A stretch of DNA of 64,000 bases, taken from Candidatus Saccharibacteria bacterium UBA3218. GTDB lineage: Bacteria; Patescibacteriota; Saccharimonadia; Saccharimonadales; Saccharimonadaceae. The stretch spans positions 4,382 to 68,381 of the forward strand of contig DEWE01000009.1 in the NCBI GenBank assembly GCA_002363125.1. Reading direction: 5' to 3'. The first letter of the stretch is position 1. The number at the start of each line of letters is the position of its first letter. Shown here piece by piece: positions 9,055 to 17,699 of the stretch. The position numbers and the translations under genes were made by a program. The notes beneath the pieces are model-generated. The model made no database searches, was not told the DNA's origin, and saw only the letters and a program-made list of their open reading frames with translations.

Positions 9055-9627
9055 GTGAAAAAGATTATATATCTTTCTACTAATAAATTCAAAATCCGCG
9101 AGGTGGAGATAGTTCTAAAGGGTAAATATGGTCTAGATATAGAGGCGATGAATCCAGATTTTGAAATTTACGAGATACAGGCCAAAACCTGCTCTGAGGT
9201 AGCGGCATTTTCTGCTAAATATGCGGCAAATAAGCTTGGGAAACCTTGTCTAAAATCTGATACTGGCCTATATCTAGAAGCATTGGGTGGGCTCCCTGGC
9301 CCTTATAATGCCTATTTTGATCGGCAAATAGGGGTAGAAAAATTCTTAAAAATGCTAAAAGACGAGCCTAACCGTGAGGCTAGAATAGAACATTGTTTTG
9401 CGTTTTGTGAGCCCGGTAAAGAGCCGGTCGTATTTATTGGGGAAAGTCGCGGAACAATTGCTAAAGAGCCCCGCGGCAAGGACGGTCGTTGGCATGATTT
9501 TTTCTATATTCCAGATGGTGAAACTAGAACACTTTCAGAGATAGGCGATGAAGATCCAGCAAAAAAGGCCAGTTTTTATGGTGACGCAATAGATAAATTT
9601 GCAGAGTGGTCGAAAGATAATTTATAG
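9055..9627 (+). CDS. HAM1/RdgB family non-canonical purine NTP pyrophosphatase
   Basis: A 190-aa protein with the HAM1 fold signatures: STNKFKIREVEIVL at residues 8-21, the acidic pair near 35-43, LKSDTGLYLEALGGLPGPYNAYF near 64-86, and RGTIAKEPRGKDGRWHDFFYIPDG near 133-156, ending with KKASFYGDAI in place of the usual K.S.R..A. The family hydrolyses dITP, XTP and related damaged nucleotides to the monophosphate plus pyrophosphate. The start is GTG 9055; TATAAT near 9020 gives a leader of about 28 nt. It belongs to the more divergent RdgB branch seen in archaea and CPR. Confidence 0.8.
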   Translation: MKKIIYLSTNKFKIREVEIVLKGKYGLDIEAMNPDFEIYEIQAKTCSEVAAFSAKYAANKLGKPCLKSDTGLYLEALGGLPGPYNAYFDRQIGVEKFLKMLKDEPNREARIEHCFAFCEPGKEPVVFIGESRGTIAKEPRGKDGRWHDFFYIPDGETRTLSEIGDEDPAKKASFYGDAIDKFAEWSKDNL

Positions 9628-9644
9628 GTGGGAAAATTAAAGAA

Positions 9645-9878
9645 TTATTCGTTGTCTATTATTTTAAAGAGAGCAAAATAATCTCCGCCATAGTAGACTA
9701 CGTCTTCTCCATCTGCCGTTTTTATCCATTCTTCTAAATTGATATTAAAATTATTTTTTAATCCATTTGCTTCATATTTTAGCTCAGACATATGGTCGCG
9801 TGACCAGATGTCATACTTTTTTCTATCTTCATCTTCAATACATTTTTGGCTAGGGTAAATTAAGCAAGTTTTAACGAT
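9645..9878 (-). pseudogene. Remnant or 5'-truncated small gene between HAM1 and the methyltransferase
   Basis: The 359-bp gap 9628-9986 holds a minus-strand frame open from a stop at 9879-9881 to TAA 9645-9647. The translated part looks protein-like (KKYDIWSRDHMSELKYEANG, then INLEEWIKTADGEDVVYYGG and FALFKIIDNE). The only ATG (9791) would leave 48 residues and has no clear ribosome-binding site, and the sequence upstream of it is still protein-like. I read it as the C-terminal remnant of a lost gene; a short real gene is the alternative. I do not recognise the family. Confidence 0.4.
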
Positions 9879-9986
9879 TTACAGAGAATATATTCGTCAA
9901 AAGTTGAGGAAGCTTAACTCCAAAAACTAATCATCTCGAATTTGTTATAATAAAGGTATTATAAACAATCAGAGGAAATATGACGT

Positions 9987-10640
9987 ATGAGTAAAGAGAA
10001 TAAGGATACTTTAGTCGCGTATGATAATACGGCACAAATTTATTTAAACAACACAATCGCTCATAATAAAAAGCGCCCAGAGCATGCCCTTGAAAAGAAA
10101 AAACAATTAATAGAAAATCTTCGGAAAGCTTTTAACACATTACCATCAGATGCCAAAGTTCTGGAAATAGGTTCAGCAGATGGAGAAAATGCAAAAATTC
10201 TCGAAACGTTTAAATTCAATGTTATTGCTTCTGATGTAGCGCCCGCCTTCATTGCTACTTGCGAAAAGCAGGGACTAAAAACAGTTAAAATTAATGTCTT
10301 GGAGGATGATTTGCCAACTAAACTTAATGGTGTTTTGTGCTGGCGCGTGTTCGTGCATTTCACTCCTGAAGATTTGGAGCTGGCTTTGCAACGAATTTAT
10401 GATGCACTTATGGGGAATGGACGTTTAGTATTTAATGTTATAGATAGCGCTACGCATGATTGTAATAGCCAATGGGTGGACTTTGAGGGTGAGTACAAAA
10501 TGGGCGTCAAACGGTATTACGCTTATTACAGTAAAGACGAAATCATAGATATAATCAGTAAAACTAAATTCAAAATAGTATCCGAATGGCACGAACATGG
10601 CGGGCACAATGACTGGTTCTGTTTTGTATTGGAGAAATAA
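9987..10640 (+). CDS. Class I SAM-dependent methyltransferase
   Basis: A 217-aa protein with a Rossmann-type SAM-binding core: motif I VLEIGSADGENAKIL near residues 53-67, an acidic end of beta-2 in VIASDV near 74-79, and motif IV/V regions CWRVFVHFTPEDLELAL and GNGRLVFNVIDS. The substrate cannot be told. AGAGGAAA lies before the ATG; an extended -10 TGTTATAAT at 9944-9952 gives a leader of about 28 nt. It directly abuts the HD hydrolase gene (stop then ATG with no gap), so the two are cotranscribed. Confidence 0.8.
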   Translation: MSKENKDTLVAYDNTAQIYLNNTIAHNKKRPEHALEKKKQLIENLRKAFNTLPSDAKVLEIGSADGENAKILETFKFNVIASDVAPAFIATCEKQGLKTVKINVLEDDLPTKLNGVLCWRVFVHFTPEDLELALQRIYDALMGNGRLVFNVIDSATHDCNSQWVDFEGEYKMGVKRYYAYYSKDEIIDIISKTKFKIVSEWHEHGGHNDWFCFVLEK

Positions 10641-11273
10641 ATGAAACGGGTCAATAAAGAAATTACTAATTATGTCGAAGCAGAAATATTGCCAAAATAC
10701 AATAAACTAGGTGGGCACACTGATAAACATATCCGACAGGTTATTGAGCGTAGTCTTCGATTTTATCAACAGGAGCCAGATTTAAATATTGATATGGTTT
10801 ATGTAATTGCAGCATATCATGACTTAGGCAGGTTAATTAATAATGAAACTCATAATATCGAATCGGCAAAACTATTGCGCAAGGATAAGTTTATAAAGGA
10901 GCATTTTTCTGATAAAGAAATAGGCGTTATGGCTGAGGCAATCGAAGATCATCGAGCTTCGCTTGGGCATGAACCGCGAAGCACGTATGGAAAGCTTGTG
11001 TCGTCCGCAGATCGAAATACAGATATTAATGATATGCTGAGTCGAGTCTATGATTACACTAAGCATTTACATCCAGAAATGAGCGAGAGCAAAATATTAG
11101 AAGAGGCTCGCTATCATTTACGAAGAAAGTATTCTCCAGACGGATATGCATCAAGTACGATGTACTTCGACGACCCAGATTTTGCATCAGTATTAATAAA
11201 GGTCAAAGAGGTTACGCGTAGCCCAGAAATATTTACAAAAATTATGCGCGAGTACAACTCAAAACGTAAATAA
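10641..11273 (+). CDS. HD domain metal-dependent phosphohydrolase
   Basis: A 210-aa protein with the HD superfamily metal ligands: H in HTDKHIRQVIER near residue 30, the HD doublet in VIAAYHDLGRL near 59-60, H in AIEDHRASLGH near 100, and D in SSADRNTDI near 118. This family acts on nucleotides or nucleotide signals; the exact substrate is not visible. It starts at the base after the methyltransferase stop, and is probably translated by coupling. Confidence 0.8.
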   Translation: MKRVNKEITNYVEAEILPKYNKLGGHTDKHIRQVIERSLRFYQQEPDLNIDMVYVIAAYHDLGRLINNETHNIESAKLLRKDKFIKEHFSDKEIGVMAEAIEDHRASLGHEPRSTYGKLVSSADRNTDINDMLSRVYDYTKHLHPEMSESKILEEARYHLRRKYSPDGYASSTMYFDDPDFASVLIKVKEVTRSPEIFTKIMREYNSKRK

Positions 11274-11301
11274 AAATAGAAGCAAGCACTTCTTTTAATC
11301 T

Positions 11302-11326
11302 TGGCTAGGCTGACAGGATTCGCACC
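11302..11326 (-). other. Decayed 3' end of a tRNA (partial duplicate)
   Basis: These 25 bases match the 3' end of the neighbouring tRNA-Gln (CCA end, acceptor strand and T-loop, 11368-11392) at 20 positions, including the complement of the CCA end and the ATTCG of the T-loop. No anticodon or D arm follows, and the T stem does not pair. It could be a dead tRNA copy or the scar of an integration event at a tRNA 3' end. Confidence 0.4.
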
Positions 11327-11367
11327 GAAGGTCCGAATCCGTACACTAAAGTTTACACAACAAAAAA

Positions 11368-11442
11368 TGGCTAGGGTGGAGGGATTCGAACCCCCGAATG
11401 GTGGGACCAGAACCCACTGCCTTACCACTTGGCGACACCCTA
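11368..11442 (-). tRNA. tRNA-Gln (anticodon CUG), CCA encoded
   Basis: Read on the minus strand: acceptor TAGGGTG pairs with CACCCTA, followed by discriminator G and an encoded CCA. The D arm starts TCGCCAAGTGGTAAGGCA, typical of bacterial tRNA-Gln. The anticodon stem GTGGG/CCCAC encloses the loop TTCTGGT, giving CUG. The T arm has GGTTCGAATCC. It is 75 nt with CCA and is the only intact tRNA seen in this window. Confidence 0.93.
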
Positions 11443-11495
11443 TCGGTGAATATATTATACCATAAACATTGCGGAAGTGTTATAATTTAGTTATT

Positions 11496-12458
11496 ATGGC
11501 GAAAAAGAAAAATGTCTTTACAAAAAATGAACTTTCCACTCTTTCTGCAGAAGAGATCATCGATAAGATTCAACACGAAAATTATTCTTTACTAAACTCT
11601 TTGGGAGCGGAGGATCTGCGCAAGGAAATGGTTCCAGTGGGTAAGGCTTGTAACACGGCAATCAACTATTTTTTTAATACTACCGGACCAAAAAACGACG
11701 AAGTGGCTCATAACAAAGCTGCTCGCAAAAAATTAGTTAAAGTCCTGTCAAAAATCACACCCGGATCTTATGCTGGGATGCCAAAAGACAGAGAAAATGG
11801 GCTAGTAATCGGCTTCAATCATCCATCGCTTGGTGAGATTGCACGTATTTTAACGATGAAGATCGATATTATGGGGGACAAACCAATGTATTTTCCGGTG
11901 AACTTACCTTGGTATGAGGCACTTGCTCCAAATTTTGACAGAATCAAAAGACTGGGCATCATCATTACCCCAACCATTACCCCATCAACTTGGCGGAAAA
12001 TGGGATTGAAAGAGGGGACGAAATTATATGAAGCTGCAAATAAAATAAAAAAGGATTTTCGCAATATCTACACCAATCTCTCACATGATGCAGTATTAAA
12101 TGGTGGCGTAATATTTGTGGCTCCATCTGCTACTCGACAGGCTACAATATTTAAGACCGAGGAAGCCTATAATAAAGAAGAAGAAATTATACCCACTATG
12201 TCTATGTTGGCCTTAAAACTATATTCTGATCCAAAAATGAACTGTGATTTTCTACCAATGGCGGTTTTGCCACCAAAAAATTACAAGCGTGGGTTAAATT
12301 TTAATAAAAGATATCGCTTGATTCCAGGTAAAATTATGACCGCAGCCGAAATCCGTAAAAAATATTTCAAAACCAAAAATCCAAAAAGGCTCGATGGTTT
12401 TGATTGGGAATTTCATAAAAGAATTGCCGATGAATTGCCAAAAAATTTTTGGTACTAG
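11496..12458 (+). CDS. Lysophospholipid acyltransferase-like protein
   Basis: A 320-aa soluble protein starting at ATG 11496 (MAKKKN), because TATAAT 11481-11486 lies only 9 nt upstream. Motif order recalls PlsC-type acyltransferases: GLVIGFNHPSLGEIARIL near residue 104 (in place of the NHxxxxD block) and GGVIFVAPSATRQATIF near 206 (in place of the FPEGTRS block). The match is weak and the catalytic Asp is not in the usual place. If correct it would acylate a glycerolipid, fitting the lipid genes elsewhere in the window. It is followed by the glucan phosphorylase 21 bp later, which has its own -10 box. Confidence 0.45.
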   Translation: MAKKKNVFTKNELSTLSAEEIIDKIQHENYSLLNSLGAEDLRKEMVPVGKACNTAINYFFNTTGPKNDEVAHNKAARKKLVKVLSKITPGSYAGMPKDRENGLVIGFNHPSLGEIARILTMKIDIMGDKPMYFPVNLPWYEALAPNFDRIKRLGIIITPTITPSTWRKMGLKEGTKLYEAANKIKKDFRNIYTNLSHDAVLNGGVIFVAPSATRQATIFKTEEAYNKEEEIIPTMSMLALKLYSDPKMNCDFLPMAVLPPKNYKRGLNFNKRYRLIPGKIMTAAEIRKKYFKTKNPKRLDGFDWEFHKRIADELPKNFWY

Positions 12459-12479
12459 TGTGATATAATCATAAGCAGT

Positions 12480-14228
12480 ATGGACGAAGATGGGCAGTAT
12501 CTTTATCATCCTTTAGAAAATATCGAAGATGTAGATCTTTTTTATGAGGCAGTAGAAAGAAACCACCTAACGAAGGCTATTTCACCCGAACGGCCATACA
12601 CATATTGGACGATAGAATTGTACGATCAAAAAAATGGTATTCGTGGGGGCGGAGGCCTTGGTGTACTCGCGGCTGACACGCGTCGGATAGCCGAAAAAAT
12701 GGACGTGCCGTTTGCGTTAATTACGCCTTTTTATCCATACGAAACGCACCAAGTCGTGGAAAACGGTTTAATGCGCGACGAACATATTTCAGTAGACTAC
12801 AAAAAATTTGGTTTTAATTTTGTCGACACGGTAAATATAAAGTGTTGCGGAAATCTATGCAGATTGGATGTTATCGAAAAAAGGTTTAAAAATACTAGGA
12901 TTATCGCTATTACTGAGCCGAATTTTGGCGAATTGTATTCTGGGATGAGTGGTTCGGATCATAGATTATATCAAGAAGTGGCGCTGGGTTTTGGTGGTTA
13001 TGCAGCGTTAAAACTTCTGGGGTTAAAGCCCGCGATCATGCAATTAAATGAGGTGGCAACCTTTTTTGCAGCGCTCGCAAGGCTCGATGAACTTGTAAAA
13101 AATGGTATGGATTTTTATGAAGCAGTTGTGTACACGAGAAAGCATACTTTGTACACAAATCACACTTTGGTTCAGGCTGCCGAAGCGGAGTTTTCTTACG
13201 ATCAATTCGAAAAATATGTTTTTCCAAACTTATATTCTCCGGCACTCAAAAAATGGTTATCTGATAAATTTACAGATGGACATATAAAATTATCATCGGC
13301 AACAATAGAAATTGCGGAACTTAGAAGTGGAGTCTCCAAGCTCCATACTAGAGTTGCAAATTACAGAGATATAGCGGGCGAAAGAATAAAATTCAAGCCA
13401 ATCACTAATGGCATAGATATGGATAATTGGGTACTACCGGAAATTCTGGAATTTTATAAAAAGTCTGAGATCATCGACGAAATTAATCTACCAACGGGTT
13501 CTTATATAGAAAAACTAGACAAAAACTTAACTGCCGACGTGGTTCATGAGTTGAAATCTACTGGACGAAAAGTTATGAATGAAATCCTTAAAAAATATCC
13601 GGATCATAATGGTAAAATTTTACATTTTGGAGATGATGATTTTATCTTCTGCTTTAAGCGAAGATTTGTGGATTATAAGCGCCCAGATTTACCATTCCGC
13701 GATTTACAAAGGTTACGAAATGTTTTAGAACCACGCAATGCGCATTATATTTTGTCTGGACGGGTGCATACTGGTGACGAAGTTATGAATCAAAAGTTGC
13801 AAAAGTTATTGGAAGCCATAAAGTCCGATGACTACCTAAATGGACACGTGCATTATATTCCTGATTATAATGAAGAATTGGCCTACGGCCTGTCTGTTGG
13901 ATCTAATGCCGCAATAAATGTGCCAATTGTTGGGCTCGAGGCCTGCGGTACGTCCTGGATGAAAGACATGGCAAATTTGAATTTCCTAATTTCTACACAC
14001 GACGGCGGAGTTGCTGATGCTTCTTTGAATTCATATTTAAATATCTCTGGCGATAATGAAAGCGAGGAACTAAATATGTTATATCAACGCATGGAAGAAG
14101 CTTTAGCTGCCAATCAAAATGATTTTGATTTAGAAACCATAATTAAGCAACAGTTGGCCGCATACCTTCCTGTGATTTCTGGTAGTAGAATGTTAAAAGA
14201 CTATCTTGACTATTTGTTTCCGGCATAG
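12480..14228 (+). CDS. Alpha-glucan (glycogen/starch) phosphorylase family GT35, short form
   Basis: A 582-aa protein. Recognisable blocks are GGGGLGVLAADTRRIAEKM near residue 58, LNEVATFFAALARLDEL near 189, a TNHTLVQAAE block, RRFVDYKRPDLPF near 392 (matching the family KR..EYKR block), HVHYIPDYNEELAYGLSVG near 458, and EACGTSWMKDMANLNF near 488 where the Lys is the expected pyridoxal-phosphate anchor. The enzyme releases glucose-1-phosphate from glucans with phosphate. It is shorter than the roughly 800-aa E. coli MalP and fits the short GT35 subgroup. An extended -10 TGATATAAT ends 10 nt before the ATG. Confidence 0.75.
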   Translation: MDEDGQYLYHPLENIEDVDLFYEAVERNHLTKAISPERPYTYWTIELYDQKNGIRGGGGLGVLAADTRRIAEKMDVPFALITPFYPYETHQVVENGLMRDEHISVDYKKFGFNFVDTVNIKCCGNLCRLDVIEKRFKNTRIIAITEPNFGELYSGMSGSDHRLYQEVALGFGGYAALKLLGLKPAIMQLNEVATFFAALARLDELVKNGMDFYEAVVYTRKHTLYTNHTLVQAAEAEFSYDQFEKYVFPNLYSPALKKWLSDKFTDGHIKLSSATIEIAELRSGVSKLHTRVANYRDIAGERIKFKPITNGIDMDNWVLPEILEFYKKSEIIDEINLPTGSYIEKLDKNLTADVVHELKSTGRKVMNEILKKYPDHNGKILHFGDDDFIFCFKRRFVDYKRPDLPFRDLQRLRNVLEPRNAHYILSGRVHTGDEVMNQKLQKLLEAIKSDDYLNGHVHYIPDYNEELAYGLSVGSNAAINVPIVGLEACGTSWMKDMANLNFLISTHDGGVADASLNSYLNISGDNESEELNMLYQRMEEALAANQNDFDLETIIKQQLAAYLPVISGSRMLKDYLDYLFPA

Positions 14229-14240
14229 TAAAATATTGAC

Positions 14241-14262
14241 AAGTCTGGTATCAGACTTTTTT
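14241..14262 (+). terminator. Intrinsic terminator after the glucan phosphorylase
   Basis: AAGTCTG / CAGACTT form a 7-bp stem with a GTAT loop, followed directly by TTTT. It isolates secE-nusG from the phosphorylase. Confidence 0.8.
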
Positions 14263-14293
14263 GATGCCAGTTTAATAAATAATAAGGAGTAAG

Positions 14294-14680
14294 ATGGCAA
14301 AAATCACCAGTATTAAAGCAAGTGACGGACCTTCAAAAAAAGAAGAGGCCGACACGCCGACAATTACTCGTAAAAAAGTTGTCGTAAAAGACAAAAAATC
14401 AACCAAAACTAAACGTAAAGAAATGAAAGCTGCCGAGAAAAAAGTAGCTCTCGAAAAGAAATCAGACAAAAAACCATTTATATTATTTAGACCATTTGTG
14501 TATCTTGGTAGATACATCCGTGACTCATGGAAAGAGTTGCGACAAGTGCGCTGGCCAAATCGCAAAGCGACTTGGAAAATGGTACTTGCAGTAATAATAT
14601 ACACAGCAATCTTTATGGTATTTATATTATTACTAGATTTGTTCTTTACATGGTTATCTAACTTAATTTTAGCTAAATAG
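14294..14680 (+). CDS. secE: Preprotein translocase subunit SecE
   Basis: A 128-aa protein. The first 65 residues are a Lys-rich hydrophilic extension. The conserved SecE core follows: YIRDSWKELRQVRWPNRKATWKM (residues about 74-96) and one TM (LAVIIYTAIFMVFILLLDLFF). SecE clamps SecY in the SecYEG channel. It is followed 11 bp later by nusG, the usual bacterial pairing. The start ATG has AAGGAG 6 nt upstream. Confidence 0.93.
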   Translation: MAKITSIKASDGPSKKEEADTPTITRKKVVVKDKKSTKTKRKEMKAAEKKVALEKKSDKKPFILFRPFVYLGRYIRDSWKELRQVRWPNRKATWKMVLAVIIYTAIFMVFILLLDLFFTWLSNLILAK

Positions 14681-14691
14681 AAGGGAGAAAA

Positions 14692-15240
14692 ATGGCAGTA
14701 AACAGATATGATGACACTAGAGCGTGGTATGCAATTTCCACCTATAGTGGTTACGAAGATAAGGTTGCGGATTCAATCAATCAACGTACTAATACGGTAG
14801 AAATGGCTGATAAGATTTTTGAAGCGATCGTGCCAAAAGAAAAGCAAATTGAAATCAAAAACGGTAAGCGCAAAATCGTAGATCGCAAAATTTTGCAAGG
14901 CTATGTACTAGTGGATATGAAATTATCCGATGAAACTTGGTACATTATTCGCAATACTCCTGGCGTAACTGGTTTTATTGGTACCGGTACGCAACCAACC
15001 CCAGTTTCCGAAAAGGAAATCGCTAAAATTAAGAAACGTATGGGCGTGGAAGATCCAAAATTCTCTGTAAAATACGAAGTTGGTGAAGTGGTTTCTATCA
15101 CGGATGGTCCATTCAAGGGATTTGATGGCGCAATTTCCGAAATTGATGCCGCTAAAGGCAAGCTCAAAGTTATGGTGTCCATGTTCGGACGCGAAACACC
15201 AGTGGAACTTGATGCATTGCAAGTAAAACAATTAAATTAA
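14692..15240 (+). CDS. nusG: Transcription termination/antitermination protein NusG
   Basis: A 182-aa protein of normal length. The NGN domain covers about residues 8-110 (WYAISTYSGYEDKVADSI at the start, GYVLVDMKLSDETWYIIRNTPGVTGFIG in the middle), and the KOW domain about 125-182 (VGEVVSITDGPFKGFDGAISEID). It binds RNA polymerase and links it to Rho or the ribosome. AAGGGAG precedes the ATG. The transcript ends in the large hairpin at 15245-15366. Confidence 0.95.
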   Translation: MAVNRYDDTRAWYAISTYSGYEDKVADSINQRTNTVEMADKIFEAIVPKEKQIEIKNGKRKIVDRKILQGYVLVDMKLSDETWYIIRNTPGVTGFIGTGTQPTPVSEKEIAKIKKRMGVEDPKFSVKYEVGEVVSITDGPFKGFDGAISEIDAAKGKLKVMVSMFGRETPVELDALQVKQLN

Positions 15241-15244
15241 TAAT

Positions 15245-15366
15245 AGTAAAGAATATCCCATTCTTGGGAGCGCTCCGGGGCGCTCGACCTTTCGGGTCGT
15301 CCGCGTCCCAAGGGGTGGTATGCCCAAGTCTCACTCCCTCGAATCGGGATATTCTTTACTTTTTTT
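15245..15366 (+). repeat. IPE-A: GC-rich palindromic element in the loop of the nusG terminator
   Basis: The outer arms AGTAAAGAATATCCC (15245-15259) and GGGATATTCTTTACT (15346-15360) pair perfectly over 15 bp and are followed by a 6-T run, so the whole acts as the nusG terminator. The loop is not a tetraloop but about 86 nt of GC-rich sequence with its own stems: CTTGGGA (15263-15269) with TCCCAAG (15306-15312), and CGACC (15285-15289) with the complement at 15295-15299. It shares CCCCTTGGGACGCG (inverse complement) with the element inside mnmA (60084-60097), and GCGCTCGACCT with the element inside tgt. Confidence 0.8.
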
Positions 15367-15432
15367 GATTATTTTGATATAATATACAAGTTACATATTG
15401 CTTCTAAATTATAAACTTAACAAGGATTAAAG

Positions 15433-15861
15433 ATGGCAGAGAAAAAAGTTATCGGTAATTTGAAATTACGTATCCCGGCAGGCCGTGCAACTGCAGGACC
15501 TCCGGTAGGTTCTACACTTGGTCAGTGGGGCCTTAATATGATGGATTTCATTAACCCATTCAATGAAAAAACCAAAGATCTGATGGGTAAAAATGTAATC
15601 GTCCACATTCAGGTGTACGAAGACCGCACGTTCGATTGGAAAAGCTTGGGCCAACCAGTAGATGATCTCATTCGCGAAGCGATCAAGATTGAAAAGGGTT
15701 CTGGCAAACCAAACACTGACAAGGTTGGTAAAATCACCAAAGCTCAACTCAAAGAAATCGCTGAGAAGAAGATGGATCAGCTCAACGCCATAGATATCGA
15801 AGGCGCGATAAAAGTTGTAGCTGGCACCGCTCGTTCAATGGGCGTGGAAGTTGTCGACTAA
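15433..15861 (+). CDS. rplK: 50S ribosomal protein L11
   Basis: A 142-aa protein of normal length. N-terminal domain: KLRIPAGRATAGPPVGSTLGQWGLNMMDFINPFN at residues about 12-44, with the Gly/Pro-rich switch linker. C-terminal rRNA-binding domain: GKITKAQLKEIAEKKMDQLNAIDIEGA near 103-129 and GTARSMGVEV at the end. L11 forms the GTPase-associated centre with 23S rRNA. AAGGATT lies before the ATG. Unlike in most bacteria rplA does not follow directly; a nucleosidase gene intervenes. Confidence 0.97.
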   Translation: MAEKKVIGNLKLRIPAGRATAGPPVGSTLGQWGLNMMDFINPFNEKTKDLMGKNVIVHIQVYEDRTFDWKSLGQPVDDLIREAIKIEKGSGKPNTDKVGKITKAQLKEIAEKKMDQLNAIDIEGAIKVVAGTARSMGVEVVD

Positions 15862-15875
15862 TTTGTCTTAGTTTA

Positions 15876-15909
15876 AAAAATCCACTCTTTTTGCAAAGGG
15901 TGGATTTTT
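15876..15909 (+). terminator. Intrinsic terminator after rplK
   Basis: AAAAATCCACTCTTT (15876-15890) pairs with AAAGGGTGGATTTTT (15895-15909), with one wobble and a 4-nt loop, and ends in a T-run. Confidence 0.85.
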
Positions 15910-15960
15910 GTGTTATAATAAAAATCTGTACATTAAAAATTTGCTATGGGAGGGATAGTA

Positions 15961-16641
15961 ATGAAAAGAAAAGTAGGTATCGTAGTTGCAGTTACAGAAG
16001 AGCAAGCACCATTTTTGAAAGTATTCGGTATGCCGAGCCATTTCTACAAAGATGATTGTTACGATATAGTATCATGGAATAAATATCGTGATGAGATTTA
16101 TTTAATCAAGAGTGGTTATGGTGAAATAGCAGCAGCTTCCGCTACTCAACACTTGATCGATAAGTTCGATGTAGAACAAATCATCAATTATGGCGTAGTC
16201 GGGGGTCTATCTGAAGACTTACGCGTAGGCGATATAGGTATAGTACGAAAAGTGGTACATTATGGTTTTGATGTATCGGCTACTGGAAAATATCCTGTGG
16301 GTAGATACCCAAAACATAATGACTTATTCTTTATGCCAAAGAAAAATGCTTTTACGGAAGACATAATGCATTTGTATAAAGAATTCGTTTGCGCATCTGC
16401 GGATAAGTTCGTCGAGGGTAGAGAGGCAAAAATGCAACTTAGAAGAGACTATGGAGCGGATATTTGCGAAATGGAATCAGCAGGAATAATCATCACCTGC
16501 AACAGGAACAATATACCGTGTAGCTTTTTAAAAATAGTGTCTGATAGCATTAACGAGGGTAACGAAGCTTTCAATAAAAACGTTAATAATGTTTCAACCC
16601 TTTGTGTTAATGAATTGGCAAAAATCCTACTTAAGATTTAG
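15961..16641 (+). CDS. Nucleosidase of the MTA/SAH nucleosidase family
   Basis: A 226-aa protein starting at ATG 15961, chosen because GGGAGGG lies 6 nt before it. It follows the PNP/UDP-1 family: KVGIVVAVTEEQAPF at the start, KSGYGEIAAASATQHLID near residue 52, NYGVVGGLSEDLRVGDI near 75-91, and CEMESAGIIITCNRNNIPCSFLKIVSDSINE near 165-195, where ME and the SD motif are ribose/base contacts. These enzymes cleave methylthioadenosine or adenosylhomocysteine to adenine and a thio-ribose. It sits between rplK and rplA with its own terminator on each side. Confidence 0.75.
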   Translation: MKRKVGIVVAVTEEQAPFLKVFGMPSHFYKDDCYDIVSWNKYRDEIYLIKSGYGEIAAASATQHLIDKFDVEQIINYGVVGGLSEDLRVGDIGIVRKVVHYGFDVSATGKYPVGRYPKHNDLFFMPKKNAFTEDIMHLYKEFVCASADKFVEGREAKMQLRRDYGADICEMESAGIIITCNRNNIPCSFLKIVSDSINEGNEAFNKNVNNVSTLCVNELAKILLKI

Positions 16642-16661
16642 GTCGCAGAAGCGGCCTTTTT
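16641..16661 (+). terminator. Intrinsic terminator after the nucleosidase
   Basis: GGTCGC / GCGGCC (one wobble) with an AGAA loop, followed by TTTTT; the stem begins at the last base of the stop codon. Confidence 0.7.
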
Positions 16662-16685
16662 CTTGCTAAAAATAGAGGGGTGTGG

Positions 16686-16756
16686 TATAATGTAATAACT
16701 AAATTTAATTCATGTCGGGAGAGTTTTGCTCGTTATTACCGCAGAAAGGATAAATT
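16686..16756 (+). promoter_or_regulatory. rplA promoter and leader
   Basis: An extended -10 TGGTATAAT ends at 16691; transcription should start near 16698, giving a leader of about 59 nt. The leader contains GGGAG...CTCG, which can pair, and a 13-codon frame ATG 16712 to TAA 16751-16753 that ends 3 nt before the rplA ATG. The hairpin could be an L1 autoregulatory site, but I cannot align it with a known one. Confidence 0.4.
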
Positions 16757-17656
16757 ATGGCCGAAGAAGAGGTCAAAACTAATGAAGCACCAGTGGAGGA
16801 AGTCCAGGCAGAAGAGCCAGAGACTTTTGCAAAATCTGGTAAAAAGTCTAAGAAACATATCGAAGAAGTAAAAGCTGAGGAAGAGCGCCAAGCTCGCAAA
16901 GCTGAGCGCAAAGCCACTGAAGCCACTGAGAAGCCAAAGGGTGCTGCTCCAGTTACCCGTCCTAAAATAGAACGCCGTGGCAAAAAATATCAAGAAGCCG
17001 CAAAAATGATCGAAAAAGGGAAGGCTTATTCTCTAAAAGATGCTATTGAATTAGCTATTAAGTCTAACCCAGCTAAATTTGACGCCAGCGTAGAGATTCA
17101 TACTAAGCTCGGTGTAGATCCACGTCAGGCAGATCAAAATATTCGCACTACATTAGTGCTCCCTAATGGCAATGGTAAAAACGTACGCGTAGCTGTGTTT
17201 GCTCCAGCTGATATGTGTAAAGTTGCAAAGGCTGCTGGTGCCGATATAGCCGAAGATGAAGAGTTTATAAAACAACTCGAAAAGGGCGTAGTCGATTTCG
17301 ATGTACTTATTTCTACTCCTCAATACATGCCAAAACTTGGTAAGTATGCACGTTTGCTTGGTCCTAAAGGTTTGATGCCAAATCCAAAAGCAGGCACCGT
17401 GACTATGGATATTGAAAAAGCTGTGAAAGATTCTAAGGCTGGTAAGGTGGAGTATCGTGTAGATAAACAAGCTATTGTACATATTGGAGTAGGCAAAGTT
17501 TCCTTCGGCGCAGATAAACTAATCGAAAACGCAAATGCGTTCTTTGATAGCTTAAAATCTCAAAAACCTGCTTCGATCAAAGGTTCCTATGTGAAGTCTG
17601 TATTTATTACTACTACAATGGGTCCATCCATCGCGATCGAAAATCTTTACAACTAA
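16757..17656 (+). CDS. rplA: 50S ribosomal protein L1 with a charged N-terminal extension
   Basis: A 299-aa protein. Residues about 75-299 are canonical L1: [20 protein letters not shown] at the start, [54 protein letters not shown] and [24 protein letters not shown]. Residues 1-74 are an extra Glu/Lys/Ala-rich segment without predicted fold that standard L1 (about 230 aa) lacks; such extensions occur in Saccharibacteria relatives. AAAGGAT precedes the ATG. L1 binds 23S rRNA at the exit-tRNA stalk and represses its own mRNA. Confidence 0.95.
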   Translation: MAEEEVKTNEAPVEEVQAEEPETFAKSGKKSKKHIEEVKAEEERQARKAERKATEATEKPKGAAPVTRPKIERRGKKYQEAAKMIEKGKAYSLKDAIELAIKSNPAKFDASVEIHTKLGVDPRQADQNIRTTLVLPNGNGKNVRVAVFAPADMCKVAKAAGADIAEDEEFIKQLEKGVVDFDVLISTPQYMPKLGKYARLLGPKGLMPNPKAGTVTMDIEKAVKDSKAGKVEYRVDKQAIVHIGVGKVSFGADKLIENANAFFDSLKSQKPASIKGSYVKSVFITTTMGPSIAIENLYN

Positions 17657-17683
17657 AAAATAGCCCTTCGGGGCTATTTTTTT
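17655..17683 (+). terminator. Intrinsic terminator after rplA
   Basis: AAAATAGCCC / GGGCTATTTT with a TTCG tetraloop and a 7-T run. The promoter of the next gene follows within 5 nt. Confidence 0.93.
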
Positions 17684-17699
17684 ATGCTATAATAAGTTT

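Noticed and set aside
11302..11360. A second intact tRNA gene
   Set aside because: Only the 3' end and T-loop resemble a tRNA; no anticodon arm, D arm or pairing T stem can be formed.
14236..14276. TTGACA before secE as a -35 box
   Set aside because: No -10-like sequence lies 15-19 bp downstream, and the bases belong to the stem of the phosphorylase terminator.
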